From: Mesorhizobium sp. B1-1-8
GTDB taxonomy: Bacteria > Pseudomonadota > Alphaproteobacteria > Rhizobiales > Rhizobiaceae
Reading direction: 5' to 3'
DNA length: 64,000 nt
NCBI RefSeq assembly: GCF_006442795.2
Contig: NZ_CP083956.1
Span: 2,767,501 to 2,831,500 of the forward strand
Positions 56,045 through 64,000 of the stretch are shown here, in pieces; position 1 is the first letter of the stretch, and every line of letters starts with the position of its first letter. A model generated the notes under the pieces. It worked only from the letters and a program-made list of their open reading frames with translations. It did no database searches and was not told where the DNA came from. Position numbers and translations under genes: made by a program.

Positions 56045-57229
56045 TCAGGCTGCTTTTTTCTTGGCGGCCGCGCGCCAGGCGGCGACGGCTTTTTCGGCGG
56101 CTTCGGCCAGCGTTTCGGCGACAATCACCGCTTCGCCGGAATCGGCCAGGATGCGGCGTCCTTCCTCGACCTTGGTGCCGGACAGCCGCACCACCAGCGG
56201 CACGTCGACGCCGACCTCGCGGATCGCCTTGATGACGCCTTCGGCCACCCAGTCGCAGCGGTTGATGCCGGCGAAGATGTTGACCAGGATGGTCTCGACG
56301 TTCTTGTCGCCGAGAACGGCGCGGAAGGATTTCGCCACCCGCTCCGGCGAGGCGCCGCCGCCGATGTCGAGGAAGTTGGCCGGTTCGCCGCCGGCAATCT
56401 TGATCATGTCCATCGTCGCCATGGCGAGGCCTGCGCCGTTGATGATGCAGCCGATGTTGCCTTCCAGGCCGACATAGGAGAGGCCGCGGTCGCTGGCGAA
56501 AGTCTCGCGCGGGTCTTCCTGGCTCTTGTCGCGCAGTTCGGAAATTTCCGGCCGCCGGAACAACGCGTTCTCGTCGAACGACATTTTTGCGTCGAGCGCG
56601 ACAAGGCTGCCGTCGCGGGTCACCACCAGCGGGTTGATCTCCAGCATCGAGGCGTCGTAGTCGCGGAACACCTGGTAGCAGCCGAGGATGGTTTCGGTCG
56701 TCTTGCCGATCAGGTTGCTTTCAAGTCCGAGGCCGAAGGCGATCTCACGCGCCTGGAACTGCTGCATGCCGACACCGGGATCGACGGTGGCGCGGATGAT
56801 CGAACCCGGCGCCTCCTCGACGATATCCTCGATCTCCATGCCGCCAGCGGCCGACGCGACGATCATGACGCGCTCTTCTTTGCGGTCGAGCACGAAGCCG
56901 AGATAGAGTTCCTGCGCGATGTCGACCGCCTCCTCGAGATAGAGGCGCGAGATCAGCTTGCCGCGCGGGCCGGTCTGCTGGGTCACCAGCTTGCGGCCGA
57001 GCATCGCTTCCGCCGCGTTGGAGATCTCCTCGTCATTGGCGCACAGCTTGATGCCGCCGGCCTTGCCGCGGGCGCCGGAATGAACCTGCGCCTTCAGCAC
57101 CCATTTCGAGCCGCCGATCTCGCGCGCCCGGTATGTGGCCTGCTCGGGGCTGTAGGCGAGGCCGCCGCGCGGCACATGCACGCCGTGACGGGCGAGCAGT
57201 TCCTTGGCCTGATATTCGTGAATGTCCAT
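56045..57229 (-). CDS. mtkA: Malate--CoA ligase subunit beta (malate thiokinase), succinyl-CoA ligase family
   Basis: The 394-residue protein is the ATP-grasp subunit: [16 protein letters not shown] at the N-terminus, [20 protein letters not shown] near residue 43, [12 protein letters not shown] near residue 197 with metal-binding residues, and [16 protein letters not shown] near residue 262. Together with mtkB it makes malyl-CoA from malate, CoA and ATP. Neighbouring mcl cleaves the product. Specificity for malate is inferred from this neighbourhood. Confidence 0.9.
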   Translation of the reverse strand: MDIHEYQAKELLARHGVHVPRGGLAYSPEQATYRAREIGGSKWVLKAQVHSGARGKAGGIKLCANDEEISNAAEAMLGRKLVTQQTGPRGKLISRLYLEEAVDIAQELYLGFVLDRKEERVMIVASAAGGMEIEDIVEEAPGSIIRATVDPGVGMQQFQAREIAFGLGLESNLIGKTTETILGCYQVFRDYDASMLEINPLVVTRDGSLVALDAKMSFDENALFRRPEISELRDKSQEDPRETFASDRGLSYVGLEGNIGCIINGAGLAMATMDMIKIAGGEPANFLDIGGGASPERVAKSFRAVLGDKNVETILVNIFAGINRCDWVAEGVIKAIREVGVDVPLVVRLSGTKVEEGRRILADSGEAVIVAETLAEAAEKAVAAWRAAAKKKAA

Positions 57230-57248
57230 TTTTTCCTCCCGATATTTC

Positions 57249-58208
57249 CTACCGCGCGGCGTGCGTTTGGCCGGCGCGTTCGATCGCCTCGCTTACCGCC
57301 AGCACGTTGCGCGCCATGCGCTCCGACGCCGCGTCGATCATCTTGCCGTCGAGCGCTGCGGCGCCCTTGCCGAGCGCCTCCGCCTCTTTGAGCACCTCCA
57401 GGATGCGCCTGGCGCGGGCGACTTCCTTTTCCGGCGGCGAAAACACATCGTTGGCAAGCGCGATCTGCGAGGGATGGATCGCCCATTTGCCCTCGATGCC
57501 GAGCGCGGCTGCGCGTCTGGCGGCGGCCGTATAGCCTTCGGGATCAGAGAAGTCGCCGAACGGACCGTCGATGGCGCGCAGGCCATAGGCGCGGCAGGCG
57601 ACCGTCATGCGCGCCAGGGCAAAATGCCACTGGTCGCCGGGATAGTCGGGGTTGAGGCCGCCGATGTTGACGGTTCGGGCCTTGTTGCTGGCGGCATAGT
57701 CGGCGACGCCGAAATGCATCGCCTCCAGCCGGCCGGGCGCGGCGGCGATCGCCTCGACATTGGCCATGCCGAGCGCGGTCTCGATCAAGGCTTCGAGGCC
57801 GACGCGGGTCTTGAAACCCTTGGCCATCTCGATCTGGTTGACCATGGCCTCGACCATATAGAGGTCGGCTGGCACGCCGACTTTCGGCACCAGGATGGTG
57901 TCCAGCCGGTCGCCGGCCTGCTCCATCACGTCGACGACGTCGCGGTACATGTAATGCGTGTCGAGGCCGTTGATGCGCACCGAGACGGTCTTGCCCCTGG
58001 CGCGCCAGTCGATGTCGTTCAACGCCTGGATGATGTTCTTGCGGGCGCGTTCCTTGTCGGGCGGGGCGACGGCATCCTCGATGTCGAGGAAGACGAAGTC
58101 GGCGGCGCTGTTCGCCGCCTTGTCGATCATCTCGGGGCTGGAGCCCGGAACTGCCAGCTCGCTGCGCTGCAGCCGCAGTTTCTTGAGGTGGTTGATGGTA
58201 TGGCTCAT
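57249..58208 (-). CDS. mcl: Malyl-CoA lyase
   Basis: The 319-residue TIM-barrel enzyme of the CitE-like family splits malyl-CoA into acetyl-CoA and glyoxylate. [18 protein letters not shown] near residue 15, [15 protein letters not shown] near residue 38 with metal-binding acid residues, SVRINGLDT near residue 75, and [18 protein letters not shown] near residue 137 with the catalytic Glu are visible. KWAIHPSQI is near residue 252. The start at ATG 58208 is 12 bases after sga. The upstream open frame contains only out-of-phase sga sequence. Confidence 0.93.
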   Translation of the reverse strand: MSHTINHLKKLRLQRSELAVPGSSPEMIDKAANSAADFVFLDIEDAVAPPDKERARKNIIQALNDIDWRARGKTVSVRINGLDTHYMYRDVVDVMEQAGDRLDTILVPKVGVPADLYMVEAMVNQIEMAKGFKTRVGLEALIETALGMANVEAIAAAPGRLEAMHFGVADYAASNKARTVNIGGLNPDYPGDQWHFALARMTVACRAYGLRAIDGPFGDFSDPEGYTAAARRAAALGIEGKWAIHPSQIALANDVFSPPEKEVARARRILEVLKEAEALGKGAAALDGKMIDAASERMARNVLAVSEAIERAGQTHAAR

Positions 58209-58219
58209 GGTCGGCTCCC

Positions 58220-59410
58220 TTATGCCGCTTCGGCGACCGGCAGCTGCGCGGAGGCGCGGAAGTGCTGGATGGCCGCGCCGACGCCCGAGCCCGGCGCGAG
58301 ACGGACGCCGCAGTCGAGCAGCGCCATTTCCGCCGCCGATAGCGAGGCCAGCACCATCACCTCGTTCAGCCAGCCGAGATGGCCGATGCGGAAGACCTTG
58401 CCGAACACCTTGTTGAGGCCGCCGCCGAGCGAGGTCTGGTAGGTGCCGTAGGCGCGCTTGACCACGTCGCCGCTGTCGATGCCCTCCGGCACCAGGATGG
58501 CGCTGACCGTGTCGGAATGCCATTTCGGCGCCCTGGCGCAAAGCTTCAGGCCCCAGGCGTCGACTGCCTTGCGCACGCCTTCGGCCAGGCGATGGTGGCG
58601 GGCGAAGATGGCGTCCAGCCCTTCCTCGACGATGAGGTCAAGCGAGGCGCGCAGGCCGCGCAAAAGCTGCGTCGCCGGCGTGTAAGGGAAATAGCCGGCA
58701 TCGTTGGCGCGGATCATGTCCTCGAAGGAGAAGAAGCAGCGCCGGTGGGTGGCGACCCGCGACGCGGCGAGCGCTTTCTTGCTGACCGACAGGAAGCCGA
58801 GGCCGGCCGGCAGCATAAAGCCTTTCTGCGAACCGCTGACAGCGCAGTCGACGCCCCATTCCTCCTGGCGGAAGTCGATCGAGCCGATCGAGGAGACGCC
58901 GTCGACGAAGAGAAGGGCAGGGTGGTCGGCGGCGTCGAGCGCGGCGCGGCAGCCGGCGACGTCGCTGGTGACGCCGGTCGCGGTCTCGTTCTGGGTGCAG
59001 AACACCGCCTTGATGCGGTGCGCCTTGTCGGCCTTCAGTTTCTCGGCATAGAGGTCGAGCGGCACGCCGGTTCCCCATTCGCAGTCGATGACGTCGACCT
59101 CGAAGCCGAGGCGCTCGGCCATGTCGACCCACAGATGCGAGAACTGGCCGAAGCGCGACATCAGCACCCGGTCACCGGGGCTGAGCACATTGGTCATCGC
59201 CGCTTCCCAGGCGCCGGTACCGGAGGACGGATAGATGAAGACGCGGCCGGTCTCGTTCTTGAATACTCGTCTGATGTCCTCGAACAGCGGCAGCGTAAGA
59301 TCGGGGAAGGAGGCGGCGCGCATGTCCTCCATCGGCAGGTTCATGGCTTGCCGAACCTGTTCGGGAATGTTGGTGGGGCCTGGGATGAAAAGATGGGTGA
59401 ACCCAGCCAT
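58220..59410 (-). CDS. sga: Serine--glyoxylate aminotransferase
   Basis: The enzyme transfers the amino group of serine to glyoxylate, giving hydroxypyruvate and glycine. The 396-residue fold-type I aminotransferase has FIPGPTNIPEQVRQAM near residue 8, GRVFIYPSSGTGAWEAAM near residue 54, LLFVDGVSSIGSIDFR near residue 153, and AVSGSQKGFMLPAGLGF near residue 196 with the PLP-binding Lys. It opens the serine-cycle operon, 121 bases downstream of the LuxR-type regulator gene. Confidence 0.93.
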   Translation of the reverse strand: MAGFTHLFIPGPTNIPEQVRQAMNLPMEDMRAASFPDLTLPLFEDIRRVFKNETGRVFIYPSSGTGAWEAAMTNVLSPGDRVLMSRFGQFSHLWVDMAERLGFEVDVIDCEWGTGVPLDLYAEKLKADKAHRIKAVFCTQNETATGVTSDVAGCRAALDAADHPALLFVDGVSSIGSIDFRQEEWGVDCAVSGSQKGFMLPAGLGFLSVSKKALAASRVATHRRCFFSFEDMIRANDAGYFPYTPATQLLRGLRASLDLIVEEGLDAIFARHHRLAEGVRKAVDAWGLKLCARAPKWHSDTVSAILVPEGIDSGDVVKRAYGTYQTSLGGGLNKVFGKVFRIGHLGWLNEVMVLASLSAAEMALLDCGVRLAPGSGVGAAIQHFRASAQLPVAEAA

Positions 59411-59531
59411 GCGAACGCCTCCGATCGTTTTCAGGATTGTGGAGGGATTGTCGTTCCGGCGACGAGGCGCGACAACACCTTGCCGGGTAAGTTGTCGCCG
59501 CGCGCGGGTAGGCCCGGCCTACCCGGCCGTC

Positions 59532-60203
59532 CTACCCGAAAGGCGGTTTGGGGCTGCGGCGCTTCTCGCTCGCATAGAGCGCCACCGCCATGGCGCGGTT
59601 GCGGACGTCGAGCTTGTCGTAGAGATTCTTGAGATGGTACTTCACCGTGTTCTCGGATATCCCGGTCCGCGTCGCGATCTGGAGATTGGTCCAGCCGTCG
59701 GAAAGCACCGCCAGCAATTCACGTTCGCGCACGGTAAGCTGCGACAGCGGCGTGTCATTGACCTTGTTGATGTCGATGTAAGGGATGCAGATGCGGCCAT
59801 GCGCCACCGCCAGGATCGTCTCGAAGATGATTGCCGGGTCGTCGAACTGGAAGCAGTAGCCCTGAGCCCCGAGGCGCACGCACTGCTTTAAAATGCCGAT
59901 GTCATGGTCGTTGGAAAAGACCGTGATGCGCATGTCGAGCTTGCGGTTCTGGACCTCGGCCAGGATGTCGGCGCCGTCCATGTCGGCGAGCTTCCAGCCG
60001 ATGACGGCGACATCGAAGCTGGTCTCTGCCGCCATTTCCAGGAATTGCTTGCCGCTTTGCAAGGCGCCCAGCAGTTCGAAACGCCCGTCGCAGTCCAGCA
60101 TTTCGCGGAGCGCCGAGATGACGAGCGGATTGCGCTCGGCGACGACAACGCGAATGCGCCGCTCGCCGATTTCATTGCTCGTTTTCCCGGACTTGATGTG
60201 CAA
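59532..60203 (-). CDS. LuxR/NarL-type transcriptional regulator with a degenerate receiver domain
   Basis: Residues 18-130 align with a response-regulator receiver, but the acidic pair is replaced (VVVAERNPLV in place of V-DD-P), the phosphoacceptor Asp position reads Gly (FDVAVIGWKLADMDG), and the conserved Lys region reads CFQFDDP. Residues about 153-212 are a normal LuxR helix-turn-helix (LTVRERELLAVLSDG, TRTGISENTVKYHLKNLYDKL). It therefore probably works without phosphorylation. The start codon appears to be TTG at 60203. It precedes the serine-cycle operon in the same direction and is the likely regulator of it. Confidence 0.83.
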   Translation of the reverse strand: MHIKSGKTSNEIGERRIRVVVAERNPLVISALREMLDCDGRFELLGALQSGKQFLEMAAETSFDVAVIGWKLADMDGADILAEVQNRKLDMRITVFSNDHDIGILKQCVRLGAQGYCFQFDDPAIIFETILAVAHGRICIPYIDINKVNDTPLSQLTVRERELLAVLSDGWTNLQIATRTGISENTVKYHLKNLYDKLDVRNRAMAVALYASEKRRSPKPPFG

Positions 60204-60558
60204 GGGCCGTCGGTTCTCCCCGCCTGATTTTGTGCCTCAATGGTCCGACCTCGCGGCCGGACCTGTGTCATGACAATTCTGCCTCAACCGCAAGAGTGTG
60301 CTCTTTCCCCAGCGACATGCGCTGTCGCGCCGGCTGAACCGGGATCGCCATGCAGTCGGCTCGTCTCAGAGGTGTCGGGCGGGCGCATTTTCGCCGGATA
60401 TTCCGCGTGTTAGCGCCACCTCTTCGCAAGACGAATCGCATCGCGGCCCTATCTGCCCGTATAAGCATCGGATTTCCCGAAAAGCGGTTTCCCCTTTTCG
60501 GGATCATGCTCTAGACCTGATTCAACACCCTTTCCGGATTCCTGAGGCGGAGGCGCTG
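60204..60558. other. Divergent intergenic region with a CCCGAAAAG palindrome
   Basis: These 355 bases lie between the LuxR-type gene and mgtE and contain no supported gene. A 9-bp inverted repeat, CCCGAAAAG at 60476-60484 and CTTTTCGGG at 60494-60502, is followed by ATCATGCTCTAG, a word often found with this palindrome in rhizobial intergenic regions. Its role is unknown. Confidence 0.5.
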
Positions 60559-61977
60559 GTGGAAGGCCAGGACAGACAGATGACCGGCGCCGGGATCGCC
60601 GACGAGCACCACGCCGACATCTATGGCGAGGACGGCGCCGTTCGATCGTCTTTCCTTGCCCGGATCGGCGCGGCGATCGCCGACCGCGACACGCTCACCT
60701 TAAAACGCGAAGTCGACGACCTGCACCAGTCGGAGCTCGGCGACCTCATCGAGGCGCTGCATCCCGAGCAGCGTCGCGCCCTGGTCGAGCTGCTCGGCGC
60801 CGATTTCGACTTTTCCGCGCTGACCGAGGTCGACGAAGCGATCCGCATGGATATCGTCGACAACCTGCCCAATGCGCAGATCGCGCAGGCGGTGCAGGAA
60901 CTCGATTCCGACGACGCCGTCTACATTCTCGAGGATCTCGACCAGGAGGATCAGGACGAGATCCTGTCGCAGCTGCCGTTCACCGAACGCATCCGGCTCA
61001 GGCGCGCGCTCGACTATCCGGAAGAGACGGCCGGCCGGCGCATGCAGACGGAATTCGTCGCGGTGCCGCCGTTCTGGACGATCGGCCAGACCATCGACTA
61101 CATGCGCGAAGACAAGAACCTTCCCGAGCGCTTCAGCCAGATCTTCGTCATCGATCCGAGCTTCAAGCTGCTAGGGGCCATCGACCTCGACCAGATCCTG
61201 CGCACCAAGCGGGCGGTAAAGGTCGAGGAGGTGATGCATGAGACGCGGCACGCCATCCCGGCCACCATGGACCAGGAAGAGGCGGCGCGGGAATTCGAGC
61301 AGTATAACCTGCTCTCCGCCGCCGTAGTCGACGAGAACGAGCGGCTGGTCGGCGTGCTCACCATCGACGATGTCGTCGACGTCATCCAGGAGGAGGCAGA
61401 GGAGGATCTGCTGCGCATGGGCGGCGTCGGCGACGAAGAACTATCGGACACGGTGTTTGCCACCTCGCGCTCGCGCGTGCCCTGGCTGCTGGTCAATCTC
61501 CTGACTGCCTTCCTCGCCGCATCGGTGATCGGCCTGTTCGACCGCACGATCGAGCACATCGTGGCGCTGGCGGTGCTGATGCCGATCGTCGCCGGCATGG
61601 GCGGCAATGCCGGCTCGCAGACCATGACGGTCACCGTGCGCGCCCTGGCGACGAGAGATCTCGATATCTACAACGCCTCGCGCATCATCCGTCGCGAGCT
61701 GGGCGTTGGCTTCATCAACGGCATCGTCTTCGCAGTGCTGATCGGCATCGTCGCGGCGACCTGGTTCCGCGATCCCAATCTAGGCGGGATCATCGCGGCG
61801 GCGATGATCATCAACATGTTCGCGGCCGCCTTGGCCGGCATCCTGATCCCGCTGCTGCTCGATCGTCTCAAGATCGATCCGGCGGTGGCCTCGGCGGTCT
61901 TCGTCACCACCGTCACCGACGTCGTCGGCTTCTTTGCCTTTCTTGGACTGGCGACGTGGTGGTTCAGCATTCGCTAA
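60559..61977 (+). CDS. mgtE: Magnesium transporter MgtE
   Basis: The 472-residue protein has the full MgtE layout: a cytosolic N domain at about residues 40-150 (EALHPEQRRALVELLG and LEDLDQEDQDEILSQLP), a CBS pair at about 160-280 that senses Mg, and a five-helix membrane domain from residue 305 with PIVAGMGGNAGSQTMTVTVRALA near residue 344. GTG 60559 follows GGAGG by five bases and is preferred; ATG 60580 is the alternative. It is divergent from the LuxR-type gene. Confidence 0.92.
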   Translation: MEGQDRQMTGAGIADEHHADIYGEDGAVRSSFLARIGAAIADRDTLTLKREVDDLHQSELGDLIEALHPEQRRALVELLGADFDFSALTEVDEAIRMDIVDNLPNAQIAQAVQELDSDDAVYILEDLDQEDQDEILSQLPFTERIRLRRALDYPEETAGRRMQTEFVAVPPFWTIGQTIDYMREDKNLPERFSQIFVIDPSFKLLGAIDLDQILRTKRAVKVEEVMHETRHAIPATMDQEEAAREFEQYNLLSAAVVDENERLVGVLTIDDVVDVIQEEAEEDLLRMGGVGDEELSDTVFATSRSRVPWLLVNLLTAFLAASVIGLFDRTIEHIVALAVLMPIVAGMGGNAGSQTMTVTVRALATRDLDIYNASRIIRRELGVGFINGIVFAVLIGIVAATWFRDPNLGGIIAAAMIINMFAAALAGILIPLLLDRLKIDPAVASAVFVTTVTDVVGFFAFLGLATWWFSIR

Positions 61978-62128
61978 AGCAATAGGTCGCCGTCAATTGA
62001 CTTTTACGTAAATGCCGTGCGACGCTGGCTCGGGGTCACGTGCCGATTCCGGCACATGACGGGGTTTTGATCGGAGGAAGGGCGACGCCGCTGGCGGCCA
62101 TCGCGCTGACGTTCGGGATGGAGCGGGA

Positions 62129-62515
62129 ATGCGGGAATATTACACGATCACCGAGCTGACGCGCGAATTCGACGTGTCGACGCGCACGCTTCGCTTCTAC
62201 GAGGACGAAGGGCTGGTGCAGCCGATCAGGCGCGGCCGGACGCGGCTGTTCCGTCCGTCCGACCGGCATCTCATCCGCCAGATCATGCGGGGAAAAAGGC
62301 TCGGCTTCTCGATCAACGAGATCCGCGAGATCATTCAGATGTACAAGGAGCCGCCCGGCGAGGTCGGCCAGCTCAAGCTGATGATCAGGCGCATTGAGGA
62401 AAAGCGCGAGGATCTGAGGCAAAAGCGGCGCGATCTCGAAGAGACGCTTGCCGAACTGGATCAGGCCGAGGAGTCGTGCGTGGAGCGGCTGGCCGAGCTC
62501 GGCGTGAATACATAG
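62129..62515 (+). CDS. MerR family transcriptional regulator
   Basis: The 128-residue protein begins with YYTITELTREFDVSTRTLRFYEDEGLVQP, a MerR winged helix-turn-helix (residues 5-75), followed by a long charged coiled coil (residues 80-118, IRRIEEKREDLRQKRRDLEE) for dimerisation. The C-terminus has a single Cys (ESCVERL) and no metal-binding set, so the ligand is probably not a metal. Regulators of this form control fatty-acid or branched-chain amino-acid breakdown in some proteobacteria; no such genes are adjacent. Confidence 0.9.
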   Translation: MREYYTITELTREFDVSTRTLRFYEDEGLVQPIRRGRTRLFRPSDRHLIRQIMRGKRLGFSINEIREIIQMYKEPPGEVGQLKLMIRRIEEKREDLRQKRRDLEETLAELDQAEESCVERLAELGVNT

Positions 62516-62563
62516 GGATCCTGCATAGCGAACGTCGGCAGTTGGCCTGAGCGTCCTGAACTT

Positions 62564-62720
62564 CGTCATCCTAGGGCGGAGCAAGGAGCGAAGCGACGCG
62601 CGCAGACCCTAGGATCCATGCCGTGAAGCTAAAGCGTTGCAACGATTGCAGAATTCTGCGCCGTTGCGCTCGATGACGGAGGTTACGGCATGGATCCTCG
62701 GGTCAAGCCCGAGGATGACG
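62564..62720. repeat. Palindromic MITE-like element, copy 2
   Basis: This copy has the same ends (CGTCATCCTAGGG and GAGGATGACG) and inner arms (CCTAGGATCCATGCCGT and ACGGCATGGATCC) as the element at 48269-48456, but is 31 bases shorter and different in the centre. It fills the gap between the MerR gene and the convergent membrane protein gene. Confidence 0.85.
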
Positions 62721-62803
62721 ACATTCGGAACGTTTCGGCCAATCGCCGAGGTCTTCGATCTTGTTTCCTAGCGACCTGCTGATGGGAGCCGAGCCGAGCC
62801 AAC

Positions 62804-63283
62804 TCAAATCCACCGCCGCACTCGCTTGGCGTAGTCACGGTATTTCTTGCCGAACTTTGCCGCCAGCATCTTTTCTTCTTTCTCGATCGCCATCTTCTGC
62901 GTCGCGAAGCTGGCGATGAAGGCGAACAGCAGGAACCAGGCGATACCGGTGATGAAGGCGACGCCGATCAGAAGCAGCGTATTGGCGAGATACATCGGGT
63001 TGCGGGTGATGCCGAACGGGCCCGACGTCACCAGATGGTCCGGCTCGGCGTTGGGATCGAGCGTCGTCCTGGCGCGGATCATTGTGCGGATCGCGGTGAC
63101 CCAGAGCGCGGCGACGCCGAACAGGGCCACCCAGCCGACGCCGAACAAAAGGCCGCCAAAAATGTCGCCGATCCACGGCAGCGGATAGAGCATGCCGAGT
63201 ACGATGCTGGCGACGATCGCCACGACGTAGATCACCGGCGGCCAGGGGATGATCCCATGCTTGGGCTTGGTCGTGCCGGTCAT
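62804..63283 (-). CDS. Isoprenylcysteine carboxyl methyltransferase-like membrane protein
   Basis: The 159-residue protein has four hydrophobic segments and the ICMT/PEMT family C-terminal pattern: LVTSGPFGITRNPMYLANTLLLIG near residue 84, where His/Arg-Asn-Pro-Met residues bind SAM, then EKEEKMLAAKFGKKYRDYAKRVRRWI at the end. Such bacterial proteins methylate unknown small or lipid substrates. Its start overlaps the stop of the upstream acyltransferase gene by four bases. Confidence 0.82.
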   Translation of the reverse strand: MTGTTKPKHGIIPWPPVIYVVAIVASIVLGMLYPLPWIGDIFGGLLFGVGWVALFGVAALWVTAIRTMIRARTTLDPNAEPDHLVTSGPFGITRNPMYLANTLLLIGVAFITGIAWFLLFAFIASFATQKMAIEKEEKMLAAKFGKKYRDYAKRVRRWI

Positions 63284-64000
63284 TGCTGCCCTCCCTCCAT
63301 CTTGCTTTCGGTCGCGGCGGTGCAGGTGCTCGCGAGATCCTCAAGATGCGATTTCCAGATGCTGGTCTGGTCGTTGCCGTAGAGTTTGTCGAGCGATCCT
63401 TCGCCCTTCAGCGTGTCCAGCATGCAGCCACAATAGCTGGAACAGAAGTTGGTGTCCCGCTGCTGTTCGCATTGCGCCTGGCAGGCCGGCAGGAAGCCGG
63501 CTTCCTTGTCCTGGGGGGCGGCCGGCATGACCTGCGAAAACAGCCAGACCGAGCCGAACAGCAGCGGCTGGTGGATCAGGTAGAAGGCGAGGCTGTGCTG
63601 GCCGATGAAGGTGAGCGGGCGCGACCAGCGGCCGGGCGTCAGGGCGCCCAGCCGGGCAAGCAGGCCGGAAGCGGAAGCGAACTTTGCCACGGCAATGCCG
63701 GCGAGCACCGCGCCGAACCAGGGGAACAGCGGCACATAGTCGTTGGAGCGCGGGTTGGTCGCCGAAAGGCCGACCCACCACAGCCACGGGTGGTCGAAGA
63801 ACTCCGATCGCAGATAGAAAGGCGCCGCGATGACGAGCGCTGCAACAATTGCCGTCAGCAGCGCCGGCAGCCTGAGAAAAGCGAGGCCGAGCAGGCTCGC
63901 CAGCGCGATCTCATGCAGGATGCCGAAAAAGATGAAGCCGTCCGGCGTGACAAACCAGGTGACGGCCGAGATGGCGATCGCCGCCCCGGCGACCATGGCA
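63280..64000 (-). CDS. DUF1624-type membrane acyltransferase, C-terminal part (5' end outside window)
   Basis: The frame is open to the right edge of the window. The visible 239 residues have membrane segments with FGILHEIALASLLGLAFLRLP, NDYVPLFPWFGAVLAGIA and FIGQHSLAFYLIHQPLLFG, a pattern of heparan-alpha-glucosaminide N-acetyltransferase-like (DUF1624) proteins, including the His near the end. The last 75 residues are a soluble Cys-rich tail (ACQAQCEQQ, then FCSSYCGCML, then STCTAA). The N-terminus lies outside the window. Confidence 0.75.
   Translation of the reverse strand, partial: AMVAGAAIAISAVTWFVTPDGFIFFGILHEIALASLLGLAFLRLPALLTAIVAALVIAAPFYLRSEFFDHPWLWWVGLSATNPRSNDYVPLFPWFGAVLAGIAVAKFASASGLLARLGALTPGRWSRPLTFIGQHSLAFYLIHQPLLFGSVWLFSQVMPAAPQDKEAGFLPACQAQCEQQRDTNFCSSYCGCMLDTLKGEGSLDKLYGNDQTSIWKSHLEDLASTCTAATESKMEGGQQ

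Overview
The window reads as a chromosomal segment of an alphaproteobacterium of the order Rhizobiales, most like Mesorhizobium. The grounds are an aerobic (cobG/cobN type) cobalamin cluster, the nuo to birA to rnj to mce to proS to lolCD gene order, a GAAC-N7-GAAC LexA operator, high GC content, and several families of palindromic intergenic repeats of the kind common in rhizobia. The genus is an inference from gene content, not a database match.

Region by region. Bases 1-5512 are the end of an integrated, decayed phage-like element. It holds the C-terminus of a terminase, an XkdF-type protease gene, small unknown genes, a single-domain response regulator, and a tyrosine integrase next to a tRNA-Lys 3' fragment that marks the attachment site. 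Bases 5687-6925 hold a family 25 glycosyltransferase and a small secreted protein. Bases 7017-23080 are a cobalamin cluster on the minus strand: a B12 riboswitch, then a DUF1636 gene, cobW, cobN, cobG, cobH, cobI and cobJ, then cobL, cobE, cobM, cobA, cobB, cobS and cobT, with cobK alone on the plus strand between cobJ and cobL. A YcaQ-like DNA glycosylase gene lies before the riboswitch.

Bases 24653-41035 are the complete 14-gene nuo operon for respiratory complex I. It is interrupted by a four-helix-bundle (S23) gene cassette between nuoC and nuoD and by a helix-hairpin-helix protein gene between nuoF and nuoG. BirA, RNase J, methylmalonyl-CoA epimerase, a DUF1467 protein, prolyl-tRNA synthetase and the LolC/LolD lipoprotein exporter follow. 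At 48588-48731 a double LexA operator sits upstream of a 28-residue membrane peptide, which resembles a SidA-like SOS division inhibitor. An M50 protease fused to an SRPBCC-like domain, lipB and tRNA-Leu(GAG) come next.

Bases 51310-60203 are a serine-cycle operon on the minus strand: a LuxR-type regulator with a degenerate receiver, sga, mcl, mtkA, mtkB, a frameshifted hydroxyacid dehydrogenase, and ppc. Together these enzymes would turn glyoxylate and serine into malate and cleave malyl-CoA into acetyl-CoA and glyoxylate. The window ends with mgtE, a MerR regulator, an isoprenylcysteine-methyltransferase-like membrane protein and a partial DUF1624 acyltransferase.

The observations most worth a second look are the SOS-controlled microprotein; palindromic elements inserted in frame in cobG and cobN; the S23 cassette, whose GAGTAG-type terminal repeats recur without a gene after RNase J; and the receiver-dead regulator of the serine-cycle operon.
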